DNA of 64,000 bases, taken from positions 310,001 through 374,000 of the forward strand of contig NC_007912.1 in NCBI RefSeq assembly GCF_000013665.1, written 5' to 3'. This DNA is from Saccharophagus degradans 2-40 (lineage in GTDB: Bacteria; Pseudomonadota; Gammaproteobacteria; Pseudomonadales; Cellvibrionaceae). The stretch's first letter is position 1. Every line of letters starts with the position of its first letter. The position numbers and the translations under genes are program-made. This document shows positions 32,702-41,650 of the stretch, one piece after another. The notes under the pieces are model-generated. The model searched no databases. It saw only the letters and a list, made by a program, of their open reading frames with translations, and was not told the DNA's origin.

Positions 32702-33186
32702 TCACCGCCGTGCCACTTCGTAAGAATTAACGGTTTACTGGCGCGCGCCCAGCGCCTCGGCCATTTGAGTCTGAGGGGGAACTAAGACCGTCAATGAAAT
32801 AGAAATCTATTCGATTCTTGTTTGAGAAATCTAAAGATAAGGTGGGTGAGTGGGGTTGATGCTTTTCTATTCGGGACGGGGGGGATGAATACCGCCGGTG
32901 TGACACATTATATTTGTTGTTTTTTATTGGAAATATTTAACGTGTAATATCAAAGGGTTACAAGATGTTTTATCATTTCAGCACAATTGGATAATTGCAG
33001 GCACACGGTATATCTTTGTGGTTTGGCTGGCTTTGACTTTGTAGTTTTGGAACGTTAGTTTATAGTTGATGTTCGTTAACTGAATGTTAACTTAAGTGTT
33101 ATAAGAAAAGTGTTGCGAGGTAGGTTTTACATACCAGTATCGCGACGTTCTATTTTGGGATATATGTCTCTAGGGTATATATTTAG
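32702..33186. other. Intergenic region in accessory DNA
   Basis: 485 bp without a gene. It contains GTTAAC-TGAAT-GTTAAC (about 33075-33092) and a G-rich patch (about 32875-32886). An attC end would be expected just before the first cassette, but none is clear. Confidence 0.35.
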
Positions 33187-33696
33187 GTGTTAAGTTTTCT
33201 CGAAGAAATGGAGCTGAATTTGAATATAAGTGATGGATTTTCGTTGCTAGCAGTGATAATTGCGTTCGTGTCTCTATATCGGACAAGGAAACAAAATGAG
33301 TTTGAAAACGCACTCAATTTAGCGAATTCTAAACTAGCGCAACTACAGCTTGAAATACTGGAGAGGGAGGAGAAAAAGAATAGCTCGGCGGATGTCGGTG
33401 CCTATTTTTATTTGGATGGGAAATCTAATTATAGAATCGCGGTGCGGAATAATGGTAAGGCCACAGCATCTAACGTTATGATTGAAGTAAGAGTTTCAGG
33501 AGAAGATAGAAGTCCTATCATTAAAAGTGACTTGGCTGACAAATTCCCGGTTAAAAGACTAGCTCCTGAAGCCGAAATCTACCTCTATGCTTCTATAACT
33601 TTAGATATGAAACCGGTATTTGATGCATTGATATCATGGGTAAATCCAAATGGCGAAACGGAAACCAAGGAGCTTAAGCTCAGCTTGCCAGGATAA
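33187..33696 (+). CDS. Membrane-anchored hypothetical protein (gene-cassette ORF)
   Basis: 169 aa from GTG 33187, or 162 from ATG 33208. One membrane helix (about 17-32, GFSLLAVIIAFVSLYR), a short coiled coil, then a beta-rich domain with YRIAVRNNGKATASNVMIEV, which resembles CARDB/Ig-like folds. The stop codon is two bases before an attC-like site, the normal position of an integron gene cassette. Function unknown. Base composition is more AT-rich than the flanking core genes. Confidence 0.65.
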   Translation: MLSFLEEMELNLNISDGFSLLAVIIAFVSLYRTRKQNEFENALNLANSKLAQLQLEILEREEKKNSSADVGAYFYLDGKSNYRIAVRNNGKATASNVMIEVRVSGEDRSPIIKSDLADKFPVKRLAPEAEIYLYASITLDMKPVFDALISWVNPNGETETKELKLSLPG

Positions 33697-33698
33697 AA

Positions 33699-33825
33699 AC
33701 TTAACAAGCTATCAAGGTACGCCAGCAAGCTGGCTGGACCTCCGTTGCGTTGCTTGGTTTGTGCTTTTCGCTACGCTAGCACAAACAAATCAACGCAACT
33801 CCGACCCCTTATAGCGGCGTTATGT
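33699..33825. other. attC-like integron recombination site
   Basis: 127 bp. The left end ACTTAAC matches RYYYAAC; the right end GTTATGT is close to GTTRRRY. The outer arms TAACAAGCTATCAAGG and CCTTATAGCGGCGTTA pair. The centre is a long imperfect palindrome (TTGCGTTG...TTTGTGC with GCACAAA...CAACGCAA). Size and design are like Vibrio-type attC sites. No integrase gene is in the window. Confidence 0.75.
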
Positions 33826-33869
33826 ATTAATAGTAGTTAGGTTCAGAATTAAACAAGCAGGATAAGACA

Positions 33870-35063
33870 ATGAGTGAAGAAAATATTGAATTTATAGAAG
33901 ATGAACAGCAGAAAGAGACTGATGATGATATTGAATCGCTTGATCAGAATATATTTTCCTCATCCGTTGTTAGTGGTAACGACTGGACGACGGAAACATT
34001 GATTAATCAGATCAACAAAGAAAACATTAAGTTAAATCCAGACTTTCAAAGAAGGGATGCTTGGGATAAAAAAAGGAAAAGTAAATTTATAGAATCTCTA
34101 ATTTTAGGGCTTCCAATCCCCCAGGTTGTATTGGCAGAATCAAAAGAAAGAAGAGGCTCTTACATTGTATTGGACGGGAAGCAGCGTTTGCTAAGTATCC
34201 GTCAATTCTCTGCTGAAAGTAATGATAATGTTTATGATCAATTAAAATTGACAGGTTTGGAGATAAGAAAAGATTTAAACAATAAATCACTAGAGTCCCT
34301 TAGAAATGACCTGACTCTATTTGATGATCTAACTGCATTCGAAAATCAGCCAATAAGAACAGTTGTTATAAAGAACTGGCCCAATGAAGACTTTTTGTAT
34401 CATGTATTTTTAAGGTTAAATACAGGAAGTGTTCCGTTATCTCCTCAAGAGTTGAGACAAGCATTACACCCAGGCCCATTTGTCACTTTCCTTGATATAA
34501 AATCATCCGAGAGTGAAGCGCTTAAAGAGATTCTGAAGTTGAACAAGCCCGATTTCAGAATGAGAGATGCAGAATTACTGCTTAGGTATTTTTCATTTAA
34601 GAATTTTTTGAGGGATTATAGTGGAACACTGAAAAAGTTCCTTGATGAAACATGCTGTAGTTTGAATTCAGAATGGGAAAAAAATAAAGACCTAATAAAT
34701 AATCAGCTTGAATCATTAGAGCTTGCTCACAATACTATTAAGTCCATCTTTGATGGAAATCAATATCGAAAATGGAGCGGAAGGAGCTATGAGTCCAGAT
34801 TCAATAGAGCAGTTTTTGATATTATGGTTCTATCGTTCAGTGTTGAAGAGGTAAGAGGATTAGCCATCGGAAAAGAAGCAGAAATAGAATCTGCGTATAA
34901 AAATCTCTGTTCAAATGATCGCCAATTTTTAGCATCGATAGAGTCAACGACGAAAAGCTTAACTGCAACTCAAACAAGGATATCTAGCTGGTTTAATATT
35001 CTTAATGAAACCCTACAATCAGAGCTGCCTGTTCCCCAGCTTATAGATAATCGCATAGTGTAG
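33870..35063 (+). CDS. DUF262 domain protein (ParB-like/GmrSD-type nuclease family)
   Basis: 397 aa. An acidic N-terminus (about 1-35) precedes the DUF262 core. This core has NPDFQRRDAWDKKRKSKFIE, SLILGLPIPQVVLAE and the catalytic-type YIVLDGKQRLLSI (DGQQR motif variant) at about 100-112, then FLRLNTGSVPLSPQELRQA. A helical C-terminal half follows. DUF262 proteins act in phage defence (GmrS-like) as NTP-dependent nucleases. It is eight bp from a HEPN protein gene and lies right after an attC site, so it is probably mobile defence cargo. Confidence 0.85.
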   Translation: MSEENIEFIEDEQQKETDDDIESLDQNIFSSSVVSGNDWTTETLINQINKENIKLNPDFQRRDAWDKKRKSKFIESLILGLPIPQVVLAESKERRGSYIVLDGKQRLLSIRQFSAESNDNVYDQLKLTGLEIRKDLNNKSLESLRNDLTLFDDLTAFENQPIRTVVIKNWPNEDFLYHVFLRLNTGSVPLSPQELRQALHPGPFVTFLDIKSSESEALKEILKLNKPDFRMRDAELLLRYFSFKNFLRDYSGTLKKFLDETCCSLNSEWEKNKDLINNQLESLELAHNTIKSIFDGNQYRKWSGRSYESRFNRAVFDIMVLSFSVEEVRGLAIGKEAEIESAYKNLCSNDRQFLASIESTTKSLTATQTRISSWFNILNETLQSELPVPQLIDNRIV

Positions 35064-35071
35064 GTTGCGTT

Positions 35072-35722
35072 ATGCGAGTTTCTAACCGTTTTAAAGAGTT
35101 GAGGGCTAGGTTGAGAGAGTTGAAACTTCATCTCTTACCAAACACATTTTCGCCTACGGGAGATTATAGCGATAGGCAGCAGGATAGAGCTAGAGGATAT
35201 AGACTGCTCGTTCATGCTGAAATTGAATCATACTTAGAAGATGTTTCAAGAGAAACAGTTACGCAAGCGATACGTGACTGGAAGTCAAATCAAAAACCAT
35301 CAATTGTTATCGTATCTTTTTTAGCTTCTTATCATTCAAGCTGGAATGTTGTAGAAGAGATAACGAACGAAGAGATTATTCAAATTGCCAAATCTAGGAA
35401 AAATGTTAAGGATTCTGTCGAAGAGGTAATCGATTTAGCTCAAAGGCAATTCACACAAAAGCTAAAGGAAAATCATGGGGTAAAAGATAAGAACTTTAAA
35501 ACACTGATATTACCTTTAGGTGTAGAAATTAGTTCTCTAGATCAAACCTGGTTAACAAATTTAGATAACTTTGGAGCTAAACGAGGTGAGGTTGCTCACA
35601 AAGCAAAAAGGGCCCAAGGCTCAATTAATCCTAAAGACGAATTTGATTTGGTAAAGTCTCTACTCGTGGGGATTGAGGAGCTCGACAAGAAAATAGTTCG
35701 AGTGACGACTGGAAATGCCTAA
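35072..35722 (+). CDS. HEPN-domain protein (MAE_28990/MAE_18760-like), partner of DUF262
   Basis: 216 aa. ARGYRLLVHAEIESYLEDVS and the final GAKRGEVAHKAKRAQG contain the HEPN RNase motif R-x4-H (RGEVAH), near residues 177-182. The family is repeatedly found next to DUF262 genes. HEPN proteins commonly are RNases that abort infection. The stop codon lies inside GCCTAAC, the left end of an attC, as in true cassettes. Together with the gene upstream it forms a putative two-gene defence module. Confidence 0.78.
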   Translation: MRVSNRFKELRARLRELKLHLLPNTFSPTGDYSDRQQDRARGYRLLVHAEIESYLEDVSRETVTQAIRDWKSNQKPSIVIVSFLASYHSSWNVVEEITNEEIIQIAKSRKNVKDSVEEVIDLAQRQFTQKLKENHGVKDKNFKTLILPLGVEISSLDQTWLTNLDNFGAKRGEVAHKAKRAQGSINPKDEFDLVKSLLVGIEELDKKIVRVTTGNA

Positions 35723-35733
35723 CAACCAAATAT
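35717..35733. other. Truncated attC left end
   Basis: GCCTAAC-AAC at 35717-35726 matches the attC start (RYYYAAC) and overlaps the stop of the HEPN gene. Homology to the palindrome stops at about 35733, where CAAGACAGGC repeat sequence of the RAYT unit begins. The site was probably broken by insertion. Confidence 0.55.
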
Positions 35734-35806
35734 CCAAGACAGGCAATAGTGGAAGAAAACCAAGACAGGCAATAGTTAAAGAAATATTAGCTATAGCCTG
35801 TTTTTT
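35734..35806. repeat. CAAGACAGGCA repeats and 3'-end hairpin of a RAYT unit
   Basis: CCAAGACAGGCAATAGT occurs twice here. The second copy forms a hairpin ACAGGC-A-ATAG / CTAT-A-GCCTGT followed by six T (35765-35806). The same sequence recurs at about 37733-37780 and 39212-39257, downstream of each complete transposase gene. Confidence 0.85.
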
Positions 35807-35941
35807 ATCCCTGTTAGTTTGATTTTAATTTTTGTTTAAAAAAGAAATGTCCAACACCCCAAAATATCGGCATTTTTTATCGTTTTCACAAATTTTAGGC
35901 GAGCGAAATTATTGAAGTGGGTGTTTTGCACTAACGCTGGG

Positions 35942-36083
35942 TTACACAAACAAGCTTCTAGCTAAACTAATCCCCGGTGGCTTTTTATAGCCAAGGTTTT
36001 CGGCAGCTAACCGTATAGCATTCTCGGAACCTGCAAAGGTCGAAACCCGTTTTTCAAATTGCGTAGTTAAAATTAACCATTCA
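35942..36083 (-). pseudogene. Remnant of a third RAYT transposase (C-terminal 46 codons)
   Basis: The DNA matches the last about 140 bp of the two intact RAYT genes nearly base for base, including the stop. It then breaks off at ACCATTCA, where unrelated sequence begins. It encodes the C-terminal FEKRVSTFAGSENAIRLAAE-type end only. It shows that a third copy existed before deletion or replacement by the DNA carrying the 36195 gene. Confidence 0.9.
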
Positions 36084-36194
36084 AAAAATAATCAAGACAG
36101 GCAGTGCGCCAGTTAGGGGACAGGTTTGATTAAATGGAGCTAAAAGAAAGGGATAAATCAAGTCTTCTGAAATATCCCTTTCTTGAATTTGACG

Positions 36195-37433
36195 CTAAAG
36201 CATACCAACGTGACTTTGGTAGCTCCAAATTCCTGTCGGAGATTCGCAACTCGCTACAAAGCCAAACTTAGTATCCGTTGACGAACCACATAGGCGGCCA
36301 GAACAGCTCATTTCAGTTTCAAATACGAGCCCGTTAACACTTACACGATTAAACTCAACACCACCGTAGATAGGTACGGCTGGGCCTCTCAAGCTATGCT
36401 TGTAACCAGTGATTGCCCTTGAAGCTTCGTATAGCTTCAAGCTGGTCGCCCAGTCAGGGCAATCGAATGAAGCATATGAGATTTTTTTCCAAGCACTACC
36501 GCTTTTTGAGAGGTCGAAATCAGTTTTTTCTTGATAGACCTTGAAAGCGAGCAGGTGATTACCTGTAGAATAGTAATCAACACCAACGTTTATTTCGAAG
36601 GTTACACCGTCGACATAAGTGGATAAGGCATCCCATGCCTCAGTTACAACATCAAATCCTATATAATCACCTGCTTGAAGTAGTTCATCACTGAAAATAT
36701 CTTTAAAACCACCTACATACATTGATTCAGAAAACACCTCTTGTAAAAACTCGTTCACGGCCTCATCTACGAAATAATCGACAGTGTAATCTAACGCAAA
36801 GTCAAATAGCTTTCCAAATAAATTGCTGCAGTCGATATCAATAGACTCTTTAAAATCCAAATAAATGATATTGGCGAAACCTGTGTTTACATCGTATTCA
36901 CCAACGGCTTTAATATCGACCCCAATCGTTCCTGTCGCACTACTACCACAAAAGATATCTGCAGCTCCTTCGGTATGTGCACTGACTTTCGCCTTGAGTT
37001 CTATGCCACTAAGCTCAAATGTTACCTTTGAGCCTCGCACACCGAGAATTATATTCATGGGCTTTTGATTGATAACCGCATAATGCAGTTTTTGGATTGC
37101 CGACTCTTCTTCAATGTCTTGTCGAAATTTATCCAACAGTTCTTGTCGAGGATTAACAAACTCTTTGATGAAATATTTATTTATTTCCGTGTTATCACTA
37201 AACGTAGCTTTCCAATCATTCAGCTGAGGTTTAAAAATATAATTGGTTTGAGTTACACCTCTAATTGTGGTCGTAGTGTGCTCGTCAAAAATATCTGAAC
37301 GCTCATAAATCCTGTTCTCGATTAGTGCTGGCTTTGGGGTCTCTAACACAACAGTTGTAGTGGCGGAAAATGCATGAACAGATGTGGCGAGAATAAACCC
37401 CGAAAATAATAATGTTACTATCCAATTTTTCAT
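36195..37433 (-). CDS. Secreted hypothetical protein between RAYT copies
   Basis: 412 aa from ATG 37433, selected for its strong ribosome site (AAGGAGTG) and because it begins a clean signal peptide (MKNWIVTLLFSGFILATSVH). The mature protein is beta-rich with several Cys (ADIFCGSSATG, DIDCSNLFG, SCSGRLCGSS), suggesting disulphides in a periplasmic or extracellular protein. No family recognised. It lies between a truncated and an intact RAYT gene, with relatively AT-rich DNA. This suggests acquired cargo. Confidence 0.65.
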   Translation of the reverse strand: MKNWIVTLLFSGFILATSVHAFSATTTVVLETPKPALIENRIYERSDIFDEHTTTTIRGVTQTNYIFKPQLNDWKATFSDNTEINKYFIKEFVNPRQELLDKFRQDIEEESAIQKLHYAVINQKPMNIILGVRGSKVTFELSGIELKAKVSAHTEGAADIFCGSSATGTIGVDIKAVGEYDVNTGFANIIYLDFKESIDIDCSNLFGKLFDFALDYTVDYFVDEAVNEFLQEVFSESMYVGGFKDIFSDELLQAGDYIGFDVVTEAWDALSTYVDGVTFEINVGVDYYSTGNHLLAFKVYQEKTDFDLSKSGSAWKKISYASFDCPDWATSLKLYEASRAITGYKHSLRGPAVPIYGGVEFNRVSVNGLVFETEMSCSGRLCGSSTDTKFGFVASCESPTGIWSYQSHVGML

Positions 37434-37912
37434 TTGACACTCCTTTTCTTGTAAATAAATCAAGTAACGAAACAATTTAGTGCGCGAAAACTTCCTTGCA
37501 CTACAATGTATCTACTACACAGATCATGCTCATTCATGAGATGAAACGGAATAGTATATTACATTATTTTATGTCTTTAATTCCATGTAATATTCCAAAA
37601 ATGAATTTCCAAGGAAATCCAAGACATAGAGGAAATCCAAGACAGGCAATAGTTAAGAAAAAAACAAGACAGGCATGAAGAAATAACCCTATTGGACCAT
37701 ATTTTCCAGTGAAATTATCCAAGAAATTATCCAAGACAGGCATGAGTTAAAGAGATCTTAGCTACTGCCTGTTTTTTATCCCTGTTAGTTTGATTTTTAT
37801 TTTTGTTGGAAAATGAAATGTCCAGTACGCCTAAATATTGGCATTTTTTATCGTTTTAACAAATTTTAGGCGAGCAAAATTATTGAAGTGGGTGTTTTGC
37901 ACTAACGTTGGG
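37434..37912. repeat. Repeat-rich spacer with CAAGACAGGCA copies
   Basis: 479 bp without a gene. CAAGACAGGCA occurs at about 37639, 37664 and 37734, with a partial copy at 37619. The last one forms the same T-tailed hairpin (ACAGGC ... GCCTGT, about 37735-37780) seen after the other RAYT genes. Confidence 0.7.
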
Positions 37913-38890
37913 TTATACGAACAAGCTTCTAGCTAAACTAATCCCCGGTGGCTTTTTATAACCAAGATTTTCGGCTGCTAACCGTATAGCATTTTCGGAG
38001 CCTGCAAAAGTCGAAACCCGTTTTTCAAATTGCGTAGTTAAAATTAACCATTCAGCAGGCGCTATGCCTAGCCGCGTAAGAATAGGCGGCATATGTTCGC
38101 CAATACTACCGCGTTTATCCGATCGTACTGCACGCCCAGTCCAATCTACTAGTTCTAAATAATCGTCTAGTTTAAAAGGTAGGCAATCTGGCATTGGTTG
38201 GCGTGGGTTGCGCACAAAAGGGTAGAGGGCTTTGGGTTGGTTTTGGTTGGAAGCTAATTGGTTTACACGAAGCTTAATAGAAGTGTGTACGGAATTTTCT
38301 GGCGTATCTGCCATTTTGGCTCGCACTGGATTTAAGTCTACGTATGCCATGCACGCGGCAAGTGCTTTTTCATCTAACAGTGCTTGCGAGCTAAAGCGGG
38401 ATTCCCAAAAGCTGCCGGTACAGTGATCTTCTGCGTTTGCCATGCGGGCAATGGGTTCGTTCAAGGCGCGCATAAACCAACTAATATCGAATAGCTGTTC
38501 GCGCCACAGCTCAATTTTGATTGCTACTGCGTCGAGTTCTACGTCTGTTAAATTTTCGTTTTTCTCGTACTTTTGGGTAAGTAGTGTGCCTTTATATATG
38601 CGGTGCCATCTGGCGCATATTTCTTTTTCGGTAAGTGCTAGCGCTTTTTGTTGGTTGATATGAAGTACAAGGTGCAAGTGATTAGACATTACCGCATAGG
38701 CACAAACATCTATGCAAAAAACTTCGGCTAGTAGGTGGATTCTATCTTCCACCCATTGGCGGCGGTGTTCGTAATCAGTGTTTGTGAGGGCATCGTAACC
38801 ACACAAAAATGCACGACGCACGCAGCGTGAAGTGCAGTGATAATAAGGCGTGGCATCTAAAGAAACCTGCATTTTTCTGGGCTTGGGCAT
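37913..38890 (-). CDS. REP-associated tyrosine transposase (RAYT), copy 1
   Basis: 325 aa from ATG 38890 (AGGAGG eight bases upstream); the frame can be extended to 38947 but without a ribosome site. Y1-transposase features: PYYHCTSRCVRRAFLCG at the start, the HUH-type metal pair in HLHLVLHI, and the catalytic Tyr in MAYVDLNPVRA. RAYTs are domesticated IS200/IS605-type enzymes that recognise and spread REP palindromes. A REP-like palindrome lies upstream (38996-39030). The copy at 39393 is nearly identical. Confidence 0.92.
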   Translation of the reverse strand: MPKPRKMQVSLDATPYYHCTSRCVRRAFLCGYDALTNTDYEHRRQWVEDRIHLLAEVFCIDVCAYAVMSNHLHLVLHINQQKALALTEKEICARWHRIYKGTLLTQKYEKNENLTDVELDAVAIKIELWREQLFDISWFMRALNEPIARMANAEDHCTGSFWESRFSSQALLDEKALAACMAYVDLNPVRAKMADTPENSVHTSIKLRVNQLASNQNQPKALYPFVRNPRQPMPDCLPFKLDDYLELVDWTGRAVRSDKRGSIGEHMPPILTRLGIAPAEWLILTTQFEKRVSTFAGSENAIRLAAENLGYKKPPGISLARSLFV

Positions 38891-38995
38891 ATCTAACCTC
38901 CTGTTGGATATACAGTGGTTTATACAGGTGTGTTGGTGTGGTGTCAATTGTTGGTGTGGGTAAGTGATGCTTACTATAACTCTTCATTCAAGAGC

Positions 38996-39030
38996 GCCCG
39001 ATGGCGGCTTTGCCTTATCGGGCCTACGAG
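38996..39030. repeat. REP palindrome, copy 1
   Basis: GCCCGAT-GGC...GCC-TTATCGGGCCTACGAG: outer stem GCCCGAT/ATCGGGC and inner GGC/GCC. The CTTATCxGGCCTACG end is that of classical enterobacterial REP sequences. It sits about 105 bp upstream of the RAYT start. Confidence 0.88.
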
Positions 39031-39392
39031 TTATCACTTTCAAAACTGGTTAAGGTAGCTTTGTCAAAAATTAGGACACCCACACTTAAATATGACTAAA
39101 GAATAGTTAATGTGGGTGTCCGACTTTCTCCTCTCTATTACTTCTTTAATTAGTGCATGTCTCGATTATCTCCGACGATCCTATAGCTTGGTTGGAAGGG
39201 GAGGGGAAAACCAAGACAGGCAATAGTTAAAGAAATATTAGCTATAGCCTGTTTTTTATCCCTGTTAGTTTGATTTAAATTTTTGTTTAAAAATGAAATG
39301 TCCAATACCCCAAAATATCGGCATTCTTGATCGTTTTCACAAATTTTAGGCGAGTGAAACTCTTGAAGTGCTGCTGTAGGGTTAAGATTGGG
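39031..39392. other. Spacer between RAYT copies with an 11-bp inverted repeat
   Basis: 362 bp without a gene. GGACACCCACA (39074-39084) and TGTGGGTGTCC (39111-39121) are perfect complements with a 26-nt loop. A further CAAGACAGGC hairpin lies at about 39212-39257, the 3' end of the second RAYT unit. Confidence 0.7.
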
Positions 39393-40370
39393 TTACACAA
39401 ACAAGCTTCTAGCTAAACTAATCCCCGGTGGTTTTTTATAACCAAGGTTTTCGGCAGCTAACCGAATAGCATTCTCGGAACCTGCAAAAGTCGAAACCCG
39501 TTTTTCAAATTGCGTAGTTAAAATTAACCATTCAGTTGGCGCTATACCTAGCCGGGTAAGAATTGGCGGTAGGTGCTGGCTAATGCTACCGCGTTTATCC
39601 GACCGCACTGCACGCCCAGTCCAATCTACTAGCTCTAAATAATCGGCCAGTTTAAAAGGTAGGCCATCTGGCATTGGTTGGCGTGGGTTGCCCACAAAAG
39701 GGTAGAGGGTGTTGGGTTGGTTTTGGTTGGAACCTAGTTGGTCTACACGAAGCTTAATAGAAGTGTGTATGGAATTTTCTGGCGTATCTGCCATTTTGGC
39801 TCGCACTGGATTTAAGTCTACGTATGCCATGCACGCGGCAAGTGATTTTTCATCTAACAGTGCTTGCGAGCTAAAGCGAGATTCCCAAAAGCTGCCAGTG
39901 CAGTGGTCTTCTGCGTTTGCCATGCGGGCAATGGGTTCGTTCAAGGCGCGCATAAACCAACTAATATCGAATAGTTGTTCGCGCCAAAGCTCTATTTTAA
40001 TAGCTACTGCGTCTAGTTCTACATCTGTTAAATTTTCATTTCTCTCGTACTTTTGGGTAAGTAGAGTGCCTTTGTATATACGGTGCCATCTGGCGCATAC
40101 TTCTTTAGCGGTAAGTGCTAGCGCTTTTTGTTGGTTGATATGAAGCACAAGGTGCAAGTGATTAGACATTACCGCATAGGCACAAACATCTATGCAAAAA
40201 ACTTCGGCTAGTAGGTGGATTCTATCTTCCACCCATTGGCGGCGGTGTTCGTAATCTGTGTTTGTGAGGGCATCGTAGCCACATAAAAATGCACGGCGCA
40301 CGCAGCGTGAAGTGCAGTGATAATAAGGCGTGGCATCTAAAGAAACCTGCATTTTTCTGGGCTTGGGCAT
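39393..40370 (-). CDS. REP-associated tyrosine transposase (RAYT), copy 2
   Basis: 325 aa from ATG 40370, same ribosome site as copy 1. The protein differs from copy 1 at only about a dozen and a half positions (for example AKEVCARWH for EKEICARWH), and all catalytic motifs are kept. Together with its upstream REP and downstream CAAGACAGGC hairpin it repeats a unit of about 1.3 kb. So the two copies arose by recent tandem duplication or separate insertion. Both seem functional. Confidence 0.92.
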   Translation of the reverse strand: MPKPRKMQVSLDATPYYHCTSRCVRRAFLCGYDALTNTDYEHRRQWVEDRIHLLAEVFCIDVCAYAVMSNHLHLVLHINQQKALALTAKEVCARWHRIYKGTLLTQKYERNENLTDVELDAVAIKIELWREQLFDISWFMRALNEPIARMANAEDHCTGSFWESRFSSQALLDEKSLAACMAYVDLNPVRAKMADTPENSIHTSIKLRVDQLGSNQNQPNTLYPFVGNPRQPMPDGLPFKLADYLELVDWTGRAVRSDKRGSISQHLPPILTRLGIAPTEWLILTTQFEKRVSTFAGSENAIRLAAENLGYKKPPGISLARSLFV

Positions 40371-40491
40371 ATCTAACCTCCTGTTGGATATACAGTGGTT
40401 TATACAGGTGTGTTGGTGTGGTGTCAATTGTTGGTGTGGGTAATAGGTTTGGGCGGGGAATGAGGCTTATTGTAAATCTTTATTCAAAAGC

Positions 40492-40526
40492 GCCCGATGG
40501 CGGCTTTGCCTTATCGGGCCTACGAG
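40492..40526. repeat. REP palindrome, copy 2
   Basis: Same REP as at 38996-39030, again about 120 bp upstream of a RAYT start and just before the lodB-like gene's stop (40546). Confidence 0.88.
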
Positions 40527-40545
40527 CTATTACTTTCAAAACTGG

Positions 40546-41634
40546 CTAAGGTAGTTTTGTAACCACACCATAGCCGTTATATATTTCGGCTAGTGGGTAA
40601 GCAATTTCTTTAAAGCTTGTTTCCATTTGGTATTCAAACTGTTTAATAAAAGCTGCGCTATTGTGTGGGGTGCGTAGAGCTTGGTGTATGCACCTTATTG
40701 CCAGCAGGGCGCTTTTTAGTTGTGTGGTTAGGCCTAGGCCTGCGATTGGGTCTAGGCGGTAGTAGGTTGTGCCTATTAGCAGGTTTCTTGGTGGGTGGCG
40801 ATTGGTTGTTTCTACGCAGTCAGGGCGTTTGTACCATTTGGCGTTGTAGCGGTGTTTAGTATTACCTGAGTTATTCGTGCTAGTGTGCGTGTCTGTTTTT
40901 TCAGTTTTTTCACGTGTTTTTTTATCTTTTGTATTCTCAAGTATGGCATTCCATTTGGTAACGCAAGTATTGTGTTGTGCGTCTACTGCTTGCCACTGCC
41001 AGCCGGTTGCAGTTTGGTTAAACTCGGCGGTGTTTGTTGCCTGTGAGTTTGTCTGTTTTATATATCGTTCTACCCAAATATCTTCGGTAAGGCTTTTGCT
41101 GCTCTGTTGGCTAAGTGTGCTGTGCTCGCCTTGGCCATTAATAAGCCAGTGGGATTTATAGCGGTTGTTTGCGTTGGTGGTAACTGCTACAAAAGTATCG
41201 CTAGTTGCATAGGCTGTGGCTTGTTCATTAACGATTGTTATGCAGTTGTGTAATTGAATGTTTTTAATAAGTAGCGTTTTTAATGCTTGGCTATTTAAGT
41301 GTATACCTTCGCCTAATATTGAATCGAACGGTGTGTAGTTGCCATTGCGGGTTACACCTTTAAAAGTACCTAAGGTGAGCTCTGCAATTTGGTTTGGTTG
41401 AAGTATGCCCCTTAAATAACTTACTCCCTCGGGGGATAGGGAATCGAATGGAGTGGGTTGTGGTTTGGCGCTATTGTTAGTAGCTGTTGGTAGTTGCTCG
41501 CACTCTGTTAACCAAAGTGTGCGCAGGTTTTTTTGTGCTGAAAATAATACTGCGGTGCAGGCAGCCACGCCTGCGCCGCTAACAATAACGGCGTAGGGTT
41601 GTGGCTGTTTGTTGCGTTTTAAAAAGCTAAGCAT
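40546..41634 (-). CDS. LodB-like flavoprotein (maturase for a quinoprotein oxidase)
   Basis: 362 aa from ATG 41634, 16 bp after the LodA-like stop; an earlier ATG at 41691 would overlap it. The N-terminal FAD-binding element is VIVSGAGVAACTAVLFSAQ, a GxGxxA Rossmann fold. The C-terminal DPIAGLGLTTQLKSALLAI resembles the second FAD contact of tryptophan-halogenase-like flavoproteins. In the Lod/Gox systems, LodB generates the cysteine tryptophylquinone of its partner. The fold is more divergent than usual and a Thr/Asn-rich, low-complexity stretch lies at about 220-260. The 3' end adjoins RAYT DNA. Confidence 0.72.
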   Translation of the reverse strand: MLSFLKRNKQPQPYAVIVSGAGVAACTAVLFSAQKNLRTLWLTECEQLPTATNNSAKPQPTPFDSLSPEGVSYLRGILQPNQIAELTLGTFKGVTRNGNYTPFDSILGEGIHLNSQALKTLLIKNIQLHNCITIVNEQATAYATSDTFVAVTTNANNRYKSHWLINGQGEHSTLSQQSSKSLTEDIWVERYIKQTNSQATNTAEFNQTATGWQWQAVDAQHNTCVTKWNAILENTKDKKTREKTEKTDTHTSTNNSGNTKHRYNAKWYKRPDCVETTNRHPPRNLLIGTTYYRLDPIAGLGLTTQLKSALLAIRCIHQALRTPHNSAAFIKQFEYQMETSFKEIAYPLAEIYNGYGVVTKLP

Positions 41635-41650
41635 GGGGTTTGCAAAGCTA

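Noticed and set aside
33187-35733. A complete integron platform
   Set aside because: No tyrosine integrase or attI is visible; only attC-like sites can be supported.
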